Shown: positions 31,148 to 40,358 of the stretch, piece by piece
How positions within the stretch are numbered: the first letter of the stretch is position 1
How the letters are laid out: every line of letters begins with the position of its first letter
DNA from: Tistrella mobilis KA081020-065
GTDB lineage: Bacteria; Pseudomonadota; Alphaproteobacteria; Tistrellales; Tistrellaceae
Length of the DNA: 64,000 nt
NCBI RefSeq assembly: GCF_000264455.2
Contig: NC_017956.1
Span: 1,285,501 to 1,349,500, forward strand
Reading direction: 5' to 3'
The notes under the pieces: model-generated
What the model was told of the DNA's origin: nothing
Seen by the model: the letters and a program-made list of their open reading frames with translations, nothing else
Databases searched by the model: none
Position numbers and translations under genes: made by a program

Positions 31148-32971
31148 ATGACCGACACCCTGCCTGCCGCCTTCGACGTTGCCCGGCTTTCCGCCGCCTA
31201 TGCCGCGGGCGAGACCGACCCCGTGACGGTGGTGCGGCTCGCCTTCGAGCGGATCCGCGCCTGGCCCGACCCGGCCGTCTGGATCCTGCTGCGCGACGAG
31301 GCGGATCTGCTGGCCGAGGCGCGGGCGCTGATGGCGCGGGGGCCTGCGGGGCTGCCGCTCTGGGGCATCCCCTTCGCGGTGAAGGACAATATCGATGTGG
31401 CGGGGCTGCCGACCACGGCCGCCTGTCCCGAATTCACCTACACGCCTGAACGTTCAGCCACGGTCGTGGCGCGGCTGGTGGCGGCGGGCGCCCTGCTGAT
31501 CGGCAAGACCAATCTGGATCAGTTCGCGACCGGTCTGGTGGGCGTGCGCTCCCCCTGGGGGGCGCCCCGCAGCGCCTTCGATGCCGAGTATGTCTCGGGC
31601 GGGTCGAGTTCCGGATCGGGTGTCGCCGCGGCTGCCGGGCTGGTCTCGTTCTCGCTCGGCACCGATACCGCCGGCTCGGGCCGGGTGCCGGCCGCCTTCG
31701 GCAACACGGTGGGGCTGAAGCCCAGCCGCGGGCTGGTCAGCGCCGCCGGCGTGGTGCCGGCCTGCCGCTCGCTCGACTGCGTGACCGTCTTCGCCCAGAC
31801 CGCCGATGATGCCGCTGCCGTGCTGGATGTGGCCGCCGGCTATGATCCGGCCGACCCCTATTCGCGCCCGGCCCCCTGGCCCGCGGGCCAGCCCCTGCCG
31901 GCGGCGCCATCGGCCTTCCGCTTCGGCGTGCCCGCTGCCGATGCGCTGGAATTCTTCGGCGACCGGCTCAACCCGCCGCTCTTCGCGGCGTCCGTCGCCC
32001 GGCTCGAAAGCCTGGGCGGCGAGGCGGTGGAGATCGATCTCGCGCCTTTCCTTGAGGTCGCGCGCCTGCTCTATCAGGGGCCCTGGGTGGCCGAACGCAC
32101 CGCGGCGGTGGGCGATTTCCTGGCCGCCAACCCCGAGGCAGGCCATCCGGTGGTGCGCGGGATCATCGATGGCGGCCATGGCGTCACCGCGGTCGAGGCC
32201 TTCCGCGCCATGTACCGGCTGGAAGAGCTGCGCAAGGTCTGCGATGCCGTCTGGGAGGCCGTCGATCTGGTGATCACCCCGACCGCCGGTACGACCTACA
32301 CCGTGGCGGCGCTGGAGGCCGATCCGGTGCGGCTGAACAGCAACCTCGGCTATTACACCAACTTCATGAACCTGTTGGACTATGCCGCGGTGGCGGTGCC
32401 GGCCGGGTTTCGCGATGACGGGCTGCCCTTCGGCGTGACCCTGTTGGCGCCGGCTTTCGCCGATCGTCGGCTGCTGGCGCTGGGCGACCGGCTGCACCGG
32501 GCAGCCGGGCTGACCGCCGGCGCCACGGGGTTGCCGCTTGGGCCTGCGGGCCCGCGCGGACCGGTGGAGGCCGGGCGTACGGTCGATCTCGCCGTGGTCG
32601 GCGCCCATATGGCGGGGCTGCCGCTCAATGGCGAGCTGGTCGCGGCCGGGGCGCAGTTCGTGCGGGCGGCGACCACGGCGCCGGTCTACCGGCTGTATGC
32701 GCTGAACCAGCTGTCCCCCGCCCGGCCGGGGCTGGTGCGGGTGGACGAGGGCGGTGCCGGGATCGCGGTGGAGATCTGGCGGATGCCGGTGGCGGCGCTC
32801 GGCCGTTTCGTGACCGGCATCGCCGCGCCGCTGGGTCTGGGCACGCTGGTGCTGGAGGATGGCGGCACGGTCGCAGGCTTCATCTGCGAAGGGGCGGCCG
32901 CATCGGAGGCGCGCGACATCACCGGCCATGGCGGCTGGCGCGCCTGGATGGCGAGCCAGGCCGCGGCCTGA
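31148..32971 (+). CDS. atzF: allophanate hydrolase
   Basis: 607 aa. Amidase-signature N-terminal domain with the Ser-cisSer-Lys triad K79 (FAVKDNIDVAG), S153 (SGGSSSGSG) and S177 (TDTAGSGRVPAAFG). The 74- and 24-residue spacings fit the family. The C-terminal ~140 residues (from about 475: VDLAVVGAHMAGLPLNGELVAAGAQF) are the second domain that distinguishes AtzF from simple amidases. Overall reaction: allophanate to 2 NH3 and 2 CO2. Completes the biuret pathway begun by BiuH. No urea carboxylase is in the window, so allophanate most likely comes from biuret. Confidence 0.9.
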   Translation: MTDTLPAAFDVARLSAAYAAGETDPVTVVRLAFERIRAWPDPAVWILLRDEADLLAEARALMARGPAGLPLWGIPFAVKDNIDVAGLPTTAACPEFTYTPERSATVVARLVAAGALLIGKTNLDQFATGLVGVRSPWGAPRSAFDAEYVSGGSSSGSGVAAAAGLVSFSLGTDTAGSGRVPAAFGNTVGLKPSRGLVSAAGVVPACRSLDCVTVFAQTADDAAAVLDVAAGYDPADPYSRPAPWPAGQPLPAAPSAFRFGVPAADALEFFGDRLNPPLFAASVARLESLGGEAVEIDLAPFLEVARLLYQGPWVAERTAAVGDFLAANPEAGHPVVRGIIDGGHGVTAVEAFRAMYRLEELRKVCDAVWEAVDLVITPTAGTTYTVAALEADPVRLNSNLGYYTNFMNLLDYAAVAVPAGFRDDGLPFGVTLLAPAFADRRLLALGDRLHRAAGLTAGATGLPLGPAGPRGPVEAGRTVDLAVVGAHMAGLPLNGELVAAGAQFVRAATTAPVYRLYALNQLSPARPGLVRVDEGGAGIAVEIWRMPVAALGRFVTGIAAPLGLGTLVLEDGGTVAGFICEGAAASEARDITGHGGWRAWMASQAAA

Positions 32972-32994
32972 TGTCGAAGATGCGGAGGGGCGCG

Positions 32995-33333
32995 TCAGCC
33001 GGCGATCAGCCGGCGCGCCGTCTCCTCGTCGTCCACCATCGGCAGCAGGTCGGCCAGGCCCGACATGGTGATGGTCTGGCGCACCTGATCCTGTACGCCG
33101 ACCAGGATCATCCGGCCGCCGCGGCGGGTGACCGCCTTGGCATTGGCCAGCAGCAGGCGGATGCCGATCGAGGCCAGGAAGGCGACGTCGGTCATGTCGA
33201 CGATCACGTTCTTCGCGGCACCGCAGGCGGTGGAGACGGGCAGTTCGGCAGTGGCGCTGCCGGCGACGTCGAGACGGCCCTCGAGCACGATCCGGGTGAC
33301 GGCATCGTCGGATTTGTGGACGGAGATCTGCAT
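32995..33333 (-). CDS. STAS domain protein (anti-sigma factor antagonist-like)
   Basis: 112 aa from ATG 33331-33333 (AGGAG nine bases upstream). Single STAS domain: EGRLDVAGSATAELPV, then VIVDMTDVAFLASIGIRLLLANAK with the serine in ASIGI at the usual phosphorylation site of SpoIIAA-type antagonists. Cytoplasmic partner-switching protein; no matching kinase or sigma factor lies beside it. Convergent with atzF. Confidence 0.8.
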   Translation of the reverse strand: MQISVHKSDDAVTRIVLEGRLDVAGSATAELPVSTACGAAKNVIVDMTDVAFLASIGIRLLLANAKAVTRRGGRMILVGVQDQVRQTITMSGLADLLPMVDDEETARRLIAG

Positions 33334-33430
33334 CTGGGCGTGCTCCTGGTCGGAAAGGTCCGGCGGATCATGCCCGGGAATCATGACAGTTTCATGTCGG
33401 TATTATGTGATGTCGAGGTGGGGAGAGCGC

Positions 33431-34114
33431 TCAGCCTCGCCGCGCCGCCGCATCGGCCACCGCCAGGGCGGTGGGCGTGTTGATGTTGAGGAAGGGATCG
33501 CCGCCATCCCGGCGGGCCGGGAAGTCGGCGGCAACCGCCCCCAATGCGGCCAGCGCCCCGCCGAGAGAGGCGGCCCTGCCGCCGCCGGTGGCGCAGGCGC
33601 GGGCGGTATCGGCCAGTGCCGAGACCCTGGGGGCCAGCGTCAGCGGCCAGAGCGAGACCACCGGATGGATGCGGCCGAAACTGGCCGCCACCGCCGGTCG
33701 CGGCGGCCCGCCCGCCGGCAGGGCGGCGAGCAGGCCGCGCACCAGATCCTCGGGCAGCAGCGGCGCATCATTCGGCACCACAAGCAGAGCCCGTGGGCAG
33801 GGATCGAGCGTCGCCGCCCAGGCAAGGCCGGCCTCGATGCCGGCGATCGGACCGATGGGGGGGCCTGGCTGATCGATCAGCGCCCGCAGCGCGCCCGAGG
33901 CGCAGCCGGGTGGCGCGTCGCCGGCAATGCGGGGGAGCGTGCGCCCGGCGCGGATGCTGATCGCCAGATGGCCGACCTGCGGGCGGATGCGGTCGATGAC
34001 ATGGATCAGCATCGGCCGGCCGGCGAGTTCCAGGGCGCCCTTGTCGACCCCGCCCATCCGGACGGCCTGGCCGCCATTAAGGATCAGTCCCGCGATCTCC
34101 GTCCGTGCCGTCAT
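33431..34114 (-). CDS. mobA: MobA-like molybdenum cofactor guanylyltransferase
   Basis: 227 aa. The N-terminal GTP-binding loop ILNGGQAVRMGGVDKGAL is a slight variant of the MobA consensus LAGGxxxRMGxDKA. PLIGPI-type region PPIGPIAGIEAGLAW, LLVVPNDAPLLPEDLV and the C-terminal FLNINTPTAL are all MobA-like. It adds GMP to molybdopterin to make the bis-MGD cofactor. Stands alone, divergent from the guanidine-riboswitch/sugE unit. Confidence 0.8.
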   Translation of the reverse strand: MTARTEIAGLILNGGQAVRMGGVDKGALELAGRPMLIHVIDRIRPQVGHLAISIRAGRTLPRIAGDAPPGCASGALRALIDQPGPPIGPIAGIEAGLAWAATLDPCPRALLVVPNDAPLLPEDLVRGLLAALPAGGPPRPAVAASFGRIHPVVSLWPLTLAPRVSALADTARACATGGGRAASLGGALAALGAVAADFPARRDGGDPFLNINTPTALAVADAAARRG

Positions 34115-34245
34115 CGCCTGTCCCTTCTGCGGTGTGCGGGGCGGTGCATGCCGTCATCTTGGCATTCCCCGGTCGCCGGGGCCAGCCATCCGCGCTCTGG
34201 ACGCACCAGGGCAAGGCCGCTATATCACGGGGATCGTGACGCGCC

Positions 34246-34323
34246 GCGAGGGGACGACCCTTCGCCCGATATCGGCCCGGGGGCCGATGTCAGGACCGGC
34301 GCCTCTGCGGGGACGACCCTGCG
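34246..34323 (+). ncRNA. guanidine-II (mini-ykkC) riboswitch
   Basis: Two hairpins with the diagnostic ACGA tetraloop. P1 is 34246-34265 (8-bp stem, loop 34254-34257). P2 is 34306-34323 (7 bp counting two G-U pairs, loop 34313-34316). Both read GGGG-ACGA-CCCT at the top, matching the ACGR-loop pair that binds two guanidinium ions. The 40-nt linker folds into an extra GC-rich hairpin (34268-34291). P2 ends 9 nt before GGGAGG of the sugE-like gene, so ligand binding probably frees that ribosome site (a CCTC at 34302-34305 could otherwise pair with GAGG). Confidence 0.85.
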
Positions 34324-34347
34324 CATCACTGCGGGAGGTCTCCGCGC

Positions 34348-34668
34348 ATGTCCTGGATCATTCTCGTCATCGCCGGCCTGTTCGAAATCGGCTGGGCGGT
34401 CGGGCTCAAATACACCCATGGCTTCACCCGGCTCTGGCCCTCGGTGCTGACTGCCGGTGCGATGACAGCTTCGGTGGTGCTGCTGGGCCTGGCGCTCCGC
34501 AGCCTGCCGCTCGGCACCGCCTATGCGGTCTGGACCGGCATCGGCACGGTCGGCACCGTGCTCTTCGGCATCTTCGTGCTGGGCGAACCGGCAACGGCGG
34601 CGCGTCTGGCCTGCATCCTGCTGATCGTCTCTGGCATCGCGGGTTTGAAGATCCTGGCATCTCATTGA
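34348..34668 (+). CDS. sugE: SMR family guanidinium exporter (SugE/Gdx type)
   Basis: 106 aa, four membrane helices. E13 in the first helix ([26 protein letters not shown]) is the conserved proton/substrate-coupling glutamate, and [12 protein letters not shown] is characteristic of the SugE/Gdx branch rather than EmrE. Known Gdx proteins swap guanidinium for protons. The upstream guanidine-II riboswitch strongly supports that substrate. Start ATG 34348 has GGGAGG nine bases upstream. Confidence 0.9.
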   Translation: MSWIILVIAGLFEIGWAVGLKYTHGFTRLWPSVLTAGAMTASVVLLGLALRSLPLGTAYAVWTGIGTVGTVLFGIFVLGEPATAARLACILLIVSGIAGLKILASH

Positions 34669-34833
34669 AATTAAATTGCGTTTTTAGGCTGCGGCGGGAG
34701 GTCGCAGCCCCGAACGGCCTGGAACGCAGAAGAAGTTTTTGTCAAGACGTGAACTGCGCGGGAAGGGCGCCCAAGTGGATCAATAGAGGCTGCGGCGCCT
34801 CGGCTGCAGCCCTGATCCAGATGGAGACCGATC

Positions 34834-35187
34834 ATGACCAAAGGTTCGCCGACCATCACTTTCCGCAACCTCGACCGTTCCCCGGCGATCGAGACGGCGA
34901 TACACGATCGGGCTGAGCTTCTCTACCGCATGGGCGGTCGTATCGAGCAGCTCCAGATCGTGATCGAGGCAGCGAACCGGACCGCCGACGATCGCGTGCA
35001 GGGCCTGACGGTGCGGGTGGAAATGGCGGTGCCCGGGCCGGACATCGTGGTCACTCGCATCCGCCCGCGCGTCTCCGGCCCCGACGACGTGGTGCAGGTC
35101 GTCCGCGATGCGATGGATACCGCCCGCCGGCAGCTGGCGGCCCGGCTGTCGCAGCGCCGCGGCAGCCGTGAGCGCCGGATCGCCTGA
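34834..35187 (+). CDS. ribosome hibernation promotion factor HPF/YfiA family
   Basis: 117 aa short form. SPTITFRNLDRSPAIETAIHDRAELLYR and the paired strand/helix layout are typical of the ribosome-associated HPF/RaiA fold that binds the 30S decoding region and silences ribosomes in stationary phase. The usual C-terminal dimerisation domain of long HPF is missing. GGAGA precedes the ATG by six bases and a strong terminator follows at 35229. Confidence 0.8.
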   Translation: MTKGSPTITFRNLDRSPAIETAIHDRAELLYRMGGRIEQLQIVIEAANRTADDRVQGLTVRVEMAVPGPDIVVTRIRPRVSGPDDVVQVVRDAMDTARRQLAARLSQRRGSRERRIA

Positions 35188-35228
35188 TCCCCGCCCCGGA
35201 CGGCACGGAACATCTTTGATCACCAACC

Positions 35229-35260
35229 GGCCCGCCGACCTCCGGCGGGCCTTTCTGTTG
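35229..35260 (+). terminator. rho-independent terminator after HPF gene
   Basis: Perfect 9-bp GC stem (arms 35229-35237 and 35243-35251, loop ACCTC) followed by TTTCTGTT. Lies 42 bp after the HPF stop codon. Confidence 0.8.
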
Positions 35261-35439
35261 CCGGCGTATGCGCCTGTCCCGCGATGATCAAATCCCTTGA
35301 AAAACCATACGTGCTGATATAACCCTCACAGAAGAGATGCGCCGCTAAATTCAACCATAAGAATGTATGATCGCAGCAGACGGGTACGGGGCAGCGCATC
35401 ATCGGGCGGGCACGTCAGACAGGGCGAGGGGACGGTCAG

Positions 35440-36501
35440 ATGACGGAAACGGCAACGGGCATCCGCCGCAGGCGGATGCGGCGGGTGATGGCGTGTGGCC
35501 TGGCGGTGGCGTCGATGCTGCTGGGACTGGGCGATCGGGCCGATGCGGCGGGGCAGGCGGTACGCTTCGCCCATTGGGTGCCCACCACCCATGCGCTGCA
35601 TCAGGGGGTGGAAGACTGGGCGAAGGCGGTCACCGCCGAGTCGAAGGGCACGCTCGAGGTGCAGGTCTTCCCGGCCGAACAGCTGGGCAAGGCGCGCGAT
35701 CATTACGACATGGTCGCCAGCGGCATCGCCGATCTGGCGCTGGTGGTGCCGGGCTACACCCCCGGCCGCTTCCCGGTCGTGTCGGTGCTGGAACTGCCCT
35801 TCCTGGTGCCCTCGGCCGCGCAGGCGGCGGCCCCCTTCGACAGCTGGTACCGGCCGCTCGCCCCCCGCGAAATGCCCGAGGTCACCTATTGCCTGGGCAT
35901 CGTTCAGGAACCCGGCATCCTGCATAGCCGCAAGCCGGTAGTGGTGCCCGAGGATGTAGAGGGCATGAAGCTGCGCCCCGGTTCGGCGCTGGTCGGCCGG
36001 CTCTTCGCCTCGATGGGCGCATCCGCCGTGTCGATCAGCGCGCCCGAAGCGCGCGAGGCGGCGGCACGGGGCGTGATCGATGCGGCGACGCTCGCCTACG
36101 GCACCCTGGTCTCCTTCGGGCTCGACAAGGTGCTGAACAACCATATGGATCTGCCGCTCTACAGCGTGCCGGTGCTCTACCTTGCCAATACCCGCTGGTA
36201 TCAGGGGCTGAGCGGCGATGCCAGGGCGGCGGTCGACGCCCATTGCTCGGTGGCCGACGCCGTGCGTCAGTCCACGGCCTGGGGCGATTGGGAACGTGCC
36301 GGCCGCGGCGTTCTTGCCGCCCTGCCCAACCAGACCTTCACCAATCCCGATGCGGCGCAGCGCGCGCTCTGGGCCGAAACCGGCAAGCCCTTCCGGGCGC
36401 AGTGGATCGCCGATGCCGGCGCCAAGGGGGTGGATGGTGCCGCGGCGCTGGCCGAGCTGGAAGCCGCGATCGCGGCTGCCGCGCCGCCCGTCCCACGCTG
36501 A
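35440..36501 (+). CDS. TRAP transporter solute-binding protein (DctP type)
   Basis: 353 aa with an N-terminal signal (RRRMRRVMACGLAVASMLLGLGDRADAA). VRFAHWVPTTHALHQGVEDWAKAV, the conserved arginine region GMKLRPGSALVGRLFASMGASAVSISAPEAREA and the DAATLAYGTL segment are DctP/YiaO-like. These bind carboxylates in the periplasm. First gene of a dctPQM operon followed by an acyl-CoA ligase, so the ligand is probably an organic acid that is then CoA-activated. Confidence 0.85.
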   Translation: MTETATGIRRRRMRRVMACGLAVASMLLGLGDRADAAGQAVRFAHWVPTTHALHQGVEDWAKAVTAESKGTLEVQVFPAEQLGKARDHYDMVASGIADLALVVPGYTPGRFPVVSVLELPFLVPSAAQAAAPFDSWYRPLAPREMPEVTYCLGIVQEPGILHSRKPVVVPEDVEGMKLRPGSALVGRLFASMGASAVSISAPEAREAAARGVIDAATLAYGTLVSFGLDKVLNNHMDLPLYSVPVLYLANTRWYQGLSGDARAAVDAHCSVADAVRQSTAWGDWERAGRGVLAALPNQTFTNPDAAQRALWAETGKPFRAQWIADAGAKGVDGAAALAELEAAIAAAAPPVPR

Positions 36502-36505
36502 TCCG

Positions 36506-37000
36506 ATGCAGGCGGCGTTGATGCAGGTGGTGACCGTCACCGGCCGCCTTGCCGGCGCGGCTGCCGCCGCAGCACTCGGCCTTGCGGTGGTTGCGGGTGG
36601 GGTGACGGCCCTTGCCCGCTATCTTTTCGGCTATGCCGTGCCCGACGGGTTCGATCTGGTCCGGCTGACCGGCGGCATCGCCGCCTGTTGGGGGATCGCC
36701 GCCGCCATCGCGGCCGACGAGTTGATCCGGATCGATGTCGCCCGGGCCCTGCCGCGGCCGCTGGCGGCGGTGGTGGCGGTTCTGGGCGGGGCGGGGGCGC
36801 TGGCCGGTGCCGTGCTGCTCGCCCGGTCCGGCGTGCTCGGCACCGATCTGCTGCTGCGTTCGGGCGAAACCACGGCCGATCTGCAGCTGCCGCTCTGGCC
36901 CGCCCATCTGGTGATGGCGGCGGGGCTGGTGGTGGCGGCGTTGCTGGCCCTGCTGCGGCTGCTGGCCCCGGTGGAGGGGGAAGGGGACAAGACTACATGA
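36506..37000 (+). CDS. TRAP transporter small permease (DctQ)
   Basis: 164 aa, four predicted membrane helices (AAAAAALGLAVVAGGVTALARYLF, LTGGIAACWGIAAAIAA, LAAVVAVLGGAGALAGAVLL, LVMAAGLVVAALLALLRLL). The ELIRIDVARALP segment is typical of DctQ. Starts four bases after dctP stops; overlaps dctM by ATGA. A longer open frame reaching back into dctP is not coding. Confidence 0.85.
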   Translation: MQAALMQVVTVTGRLAGAAAAAALGLAVVAGGVTALARYLFGYAVPDGFDLVRLTGGIAACWGIAAAIAADELIRIDVARALPRPLAAVVAVLGGAGALAGAVLLARSGVLGTDLLLRSGETTADLQLPLWPAHLVMAAGLVVAALLALLRLLAPVEGEGDKTT

Positions 37001-38301
37001 TCGATGGCGGGATTGCCGCCCTCGGCGGTTTCGGCGGTCTGTTTCTGCTGGCCCTGCTGCGGGTGCCGGTGGGCTTCGCCATGCTCATCGCCGGGCTGGG
37101 TGGCATTGCGGCGCTGATCGGCGTCGACCCGGCGGCGGCGGTGGCGGTGCAGTCGCCGCTGCGCACGCTGACCGGCTATGACATGCTGCTGATCCCGATG
37201 TTCATCGCGATGAGCGCGCTTGCCAACCACACCGGGCTGGGGCGAGAGCTGTACACGGCCGGCCATGCCTGGGCGGGGCGCGCGCGGGGCGGGCTCGGCC
37301 TCGCCACCATTCTGGCCAGCGCCGGTTTCGCCGGGATCTGCGGCTCGTCGGTCGCCTCGACCGCCGCCATGGCGCGGGTGGCCCTGCCGGAAATGCGGGC
37401 CCGGGGCTATGCGCCCGGCTTTGCGGCCGGCACGGTGGCCGCCGGCGGCACGCTCGGCATTCTGATCCCGCCCTCATTGGTACTGGCCCTGTACGGGCTG
37501 TTGACGGAACAGGATATCGGCCGGCTGTTCGTGGCGGGCCTGGTGCCCGGCGTGCTGGCCGTGGCGCTTTATGCGCTGACGGTGACCCTGATCGCCGGGC
37601 GCCGGCCGGAAGCCGCCCCCGGCGGTGCGCCCGCCGGCCGGGCCGAACGCTTCGCCAGCCTGCGCGGGCTCTGGGCGGTGGCCGCGATCTTTCTCGGCAT
37701 CATCGGCGGGCTGTATCTGGGTGTCTTTGCACCTGGCGAAGCCGGTGCGATGGGCGCGCTGGCTGTGGCGGCGGTGGGGCTGATCCGCGGCCGGCTGACG
37801 CTGGCGGCCGTGGGCGGTGCCCTGACCGAGGCCGCCCGCAGTGCCGCCTCGGTGATGGTCGTGCTGATCGGCGCGCTGGTCTTCGGCTATTTCCTGGCCC
37901 TGACCCGGGCGCCCCAGCTGCTGGTTCAGGCCCTGACCGAAACCGGCCTGTCGCCCTGGGGGGTGATGGCGGCGATGCTGGCCGGGTATTTCCTGCTCGG
38001 CTGCGTTCTCGACACGCTGGCGATGATCGTGCTCACCGTACCGATCACCTATCCGGTGGCGGTGGCGCTGGGCTTCGACCCGATCTGGTTCGGCGTGGTG
38101 GTGACCATGACGGTGGAGATCGGGCTGATCACCCCGCCCTACGGATTGAACGTGCTGGTGCTGAACACCATCGCCCGCGATGTCGGCCTTGCCACCATCT
38201 ATCGCGGCGTCGCCCCCTTCGTCGCGGCCGATCTGGTGCGCGTGTTCCTGATCTGCCTGGCGCCCGGCATCGTGCTGTGGCTGCCATCGACCATGGGGTG
38301 A
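36997..38301 (+). CDS. TRAP transporter large permease (DctM)
   Basis: 434 aa, about 11-12 helices. DctM signatures include LRVPVGFAMLIAGLGGI, GFAGICGSSVASTAAMARVALPEMRARGY and GGTLGILIPPSLVLALYGLLTEQDIGRLFVAGLVPG. It forms the sodium-coupled channel with DctQ. ATG 36997-36999 overlaps the dctQ stop. Confidence 0.9.
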   Translation: MIDGGIAALGGFGGLFLLALLRVPVGFAMLIAGLGGIAALIGVDPAAAVAVQSPLRTLTGYDMLLIPMFIAMSALANHTGLGRELYTAGHAWAGRARGGLGLATILASAGFAGICGSSVASTAAMARVALPEMRARGYAPGFAAGTVAAGGTLGILIPPSLVLALYGLLTEQDIGRLFVAGLVPGVLAVALYALTVTLIAGRRPEAAPGGAPAGRAERFASLRGLWAVAAIFLGIIGGLYLGVFAPGEAGAMGALAVAAVGLIRGRLTLAAVGGALTEAARSAASVMVVLIGALVFGYFLALTRAPQLLVQALTETGLSPWGVMAAMLAGYFLLGCVLDTLAMIVLTVPITYPVAVALGFDPIWFGVVVTMTVEIGLITPPYGLNVLVLNTIARDVGLATIYRGVAPFVAADLVRVFLICLAPGIVLWLPSTMG

Positions 38302-38305
38302 AGCG

Positions 38306-39900
38306 ATGCGTCCGATCGACCCGTTCCTGCGCGGCCTGCAGCTGGCCCCCGATGCGGCTGCGGCGATAGAGGTCGGAAGCGATGATCCGCCGATCGACTA
38401 TCGGGGCCTCAATGCCCGGGTCGAGGCGCTGGCCGGCTGGCTGGCGGGGCTGCCGGTCGATGGGGCGGGGCAGCTGCGGGTGGCGGTCTATTCCCCCAAT
38501 GCCGCCATGGGATTTGCCGCCGTGCTGGCCTGCATGCGGGCTGGCGTGGTCTGGGTGCCGATCAATGCCCGCAACGCCCTGGCTGAGAATCTGTTCATCA
38601 TGAATCAGGCGCGGGTGGGCGTGCTGGCGATCGCCGATGCCTTTCTGCCCGATCTGCCCGAGATCCTGGATGCGGCGCCGGGGATCGGGGCGGTGCTGCT
38701 GCTGGGGCCGGCGATCCGCCGGAACCGCCCGCGCGGCGGTTGCAGCTGGCACGGGCGGCGGCGCTGATCGCGGCCCCGCCGCCGCCGGCGCCCGATCCGG
38801 TGCATGATCCCGACCGGGTGTCGGCGATCCTGTCGACCGGCGGCACCACCGGCCGGCCCAAGGGCGTGGTCTGGACCGACCGGATGTGGGAGGCGCTGAC
38901 CCTGTCGATCTGGGCGCATATGCCCATGCCCGAAGGCGAACGGCCGGTGCATCTGGTGGCCGCACCCATGACCCATGCCGCCGGTGTGATCGCGCTGCCG
39001 CTGACGGCCGGCGGGGCCACCACAGTGATCCTGCCCAAGGCCGATCCCGTGGTGATCATGGATGCGATCGAACGCTATCGCGTGACGCATCTCTTTCTGC
39101 CGCCGACGGTCGTCTATATGATTCTGGCCGACCGGTCGACCCATGGCCATGACCTGTCGTCGCTGCGCTATCTGATCTATTCCGCAGCCCCCATGGCACC
39201 CGACAAGCTGGCCGAGGCGATGGCCCTGTTCGGCCCGGTTCTGGTTCAGGGCTATGGCCAGGCCGAAATCCCGCTGATGGGCACCTTCATGAGCGCGGCC
39301 GAACATGTGGCGGCGCTGGATGCCGGGGATCATGCCCGCCTGGTTTCCGCCGGCCGGCCGGGGATCGCGTCTCAGGTTTCGATCCGCGACCCCGGGGGAC
39401 GGGAACTGCCGCGCGGCGAGACCGGCGAGATCTGCTTCCGCGGCAGCCTGGTCACCCCCGGCTATGACGGCCGGCCGGAGCTGACGGCCGAACATCGTTT
39501 CGGCGACTGGCACCGCACCGGCGATCTGGGGTTCATGGATGCGGCCGGCTATGTCTCGATCGTCGACCGGGCGCGCGACATGATCATCACCGGCGGCTTC
39601 AACGTCTATTCGGCCGAGGTGGAGCGCGCCATCCTGGCCGATCCCGCCGTGCGCGACTGTGCGGTGATCGGCATCCCCGATCCGGTCTGGGGGGAGGCGG
39701 TGACCGCGATCGTCGAGCCTGCCGCCCCGGATGCGGTCGATGTGCAGGCGCTGACCCTGCGGCTCCGCGCTGAACTCGGCGGGGTCAAGACCCCCAAACA
39801 TGTGGAAATCTGGCCCGAATTGCCGCGCAGCACGGTGGGCAAGGTGCTGAAGCGCAAGATCCGTGACCGCTTCTGGAAGGGGCGCGAACGGCAGATCTAG
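38306..39900 (+). pseudogene. AMP-dependent acyl-CoA synthetase, frameshifted near 38710-38725
   Basis: Two frames make one enzyme. 38306 to about 38715 encodes the N-terminal part (DYRGLNARVEALAGWL…VYSPNAAMGFAAVLACMRAGVVWVPINARNA). From about 38720 on, a frame one base earlier gives P-loop STGGTTGRPKGVVWTD, GYGQAEIPLMG, GDWHRTGDLGFMDAAGY and the catalytic-lysine end PRSTVGKVLKRKIRD. One missing base explains the break; restoring it gives about 531 aa, the normal family length. Either a recent pseudogene or a sequencing error. Follows dctM by four bases, so it probably activates the acid imported by the TRAP system. Substrate unknown. Confidence 0.75.
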
Positions 39901-39975
39901 ATGATAAATCCATGATTGTGTGCGGCATGGCTTGACGCCGGTCCGCGGCTGGGGAACGGTGAGGGCCATCTGTGA

Positions 39976-39991
39976 CCGGGCGCCTGCCCGG
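39976..39991 (+). terminator. possible terminator hairpin after the acyl-CoA ligase gene
   Basis: Perfect CCGGGC/GCCCGG stem with GCCT loop, followed about ten bases later by TTTTCTTCT. The separation from the T run lowers confidence. Confidence 0.35.
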
Positions 39992-40029
39992 CGTATCCGG
40001 TTTTCTTCTCCTTCGAGGATGCGACCCCT

Positions 40030-40320
40030 ATGTTCGCCTCGTCCTTTCCCGCGTCGGATCTGCGTCCGGTGCCGGTGCCTCGGGTGCTGGCCCTGGCCGA
40101 GGCCGATCCGCAGCGTCCCGCCGTCGAGTCCATGCTGATGGCGCTGGCGCTCGACGATCTGGCGGCCCTGCACGACCGCACCCGCAGCGCTGCGCGTGCG
40201 GCACGGGCCGCTGACGACATGCCGCGCCTGTTCGATCTGGTGCGCGGCATGAAGACCCTGCAGCGGATCGCCGGCGCGCGCGGCCGGCTGCTGATGGCCC
40301 CGCCCGCCCGCCAGGGCTGA
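40030..40320 (+). CDS. hypothetical protein (96 aa)
   Basis: Small alanine- and arginine-rich, probably helical soluble protein (LALALDDLAALHDRTRSAARAARAADDMPRLFDLVRGMKTLQRIAGARG). GAGG lies 11 bases before the ATG. No recognised family. Sits between the acyl-CoA ligase and azlC on the same strand. Codon use looks like its neighbours, so I judge it real but of unknown function. Confidence 0.55.
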   Translation: MFASSFPASDLRPVPVPRVLALAEADPQRPAVESMLMALALDDLAALHDRTRSAARAARAADDMPRLFDLVRGMKTLQRIAGARGRLLMAPPARQG

Positions 40321-40358
40321 TCCGGGCATTCCTCCGACCTGTCAGGACTCCCCCGCCG

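Noticed and set aside
34687-34709. GGCTGCG/CGCAGCC hairpin after sugE as a terminator
   Set aside because: The T run lies before, not after, the stem on the plus strand, and the stem is only 7 bp; not enough to call a terminator for sugE.
35297-35323. TTGAAA / TATAAC as a promoter of the TRAP operon
   Set aside because: The spacing is only 15 bp; plausible but too weak to list as a feature.
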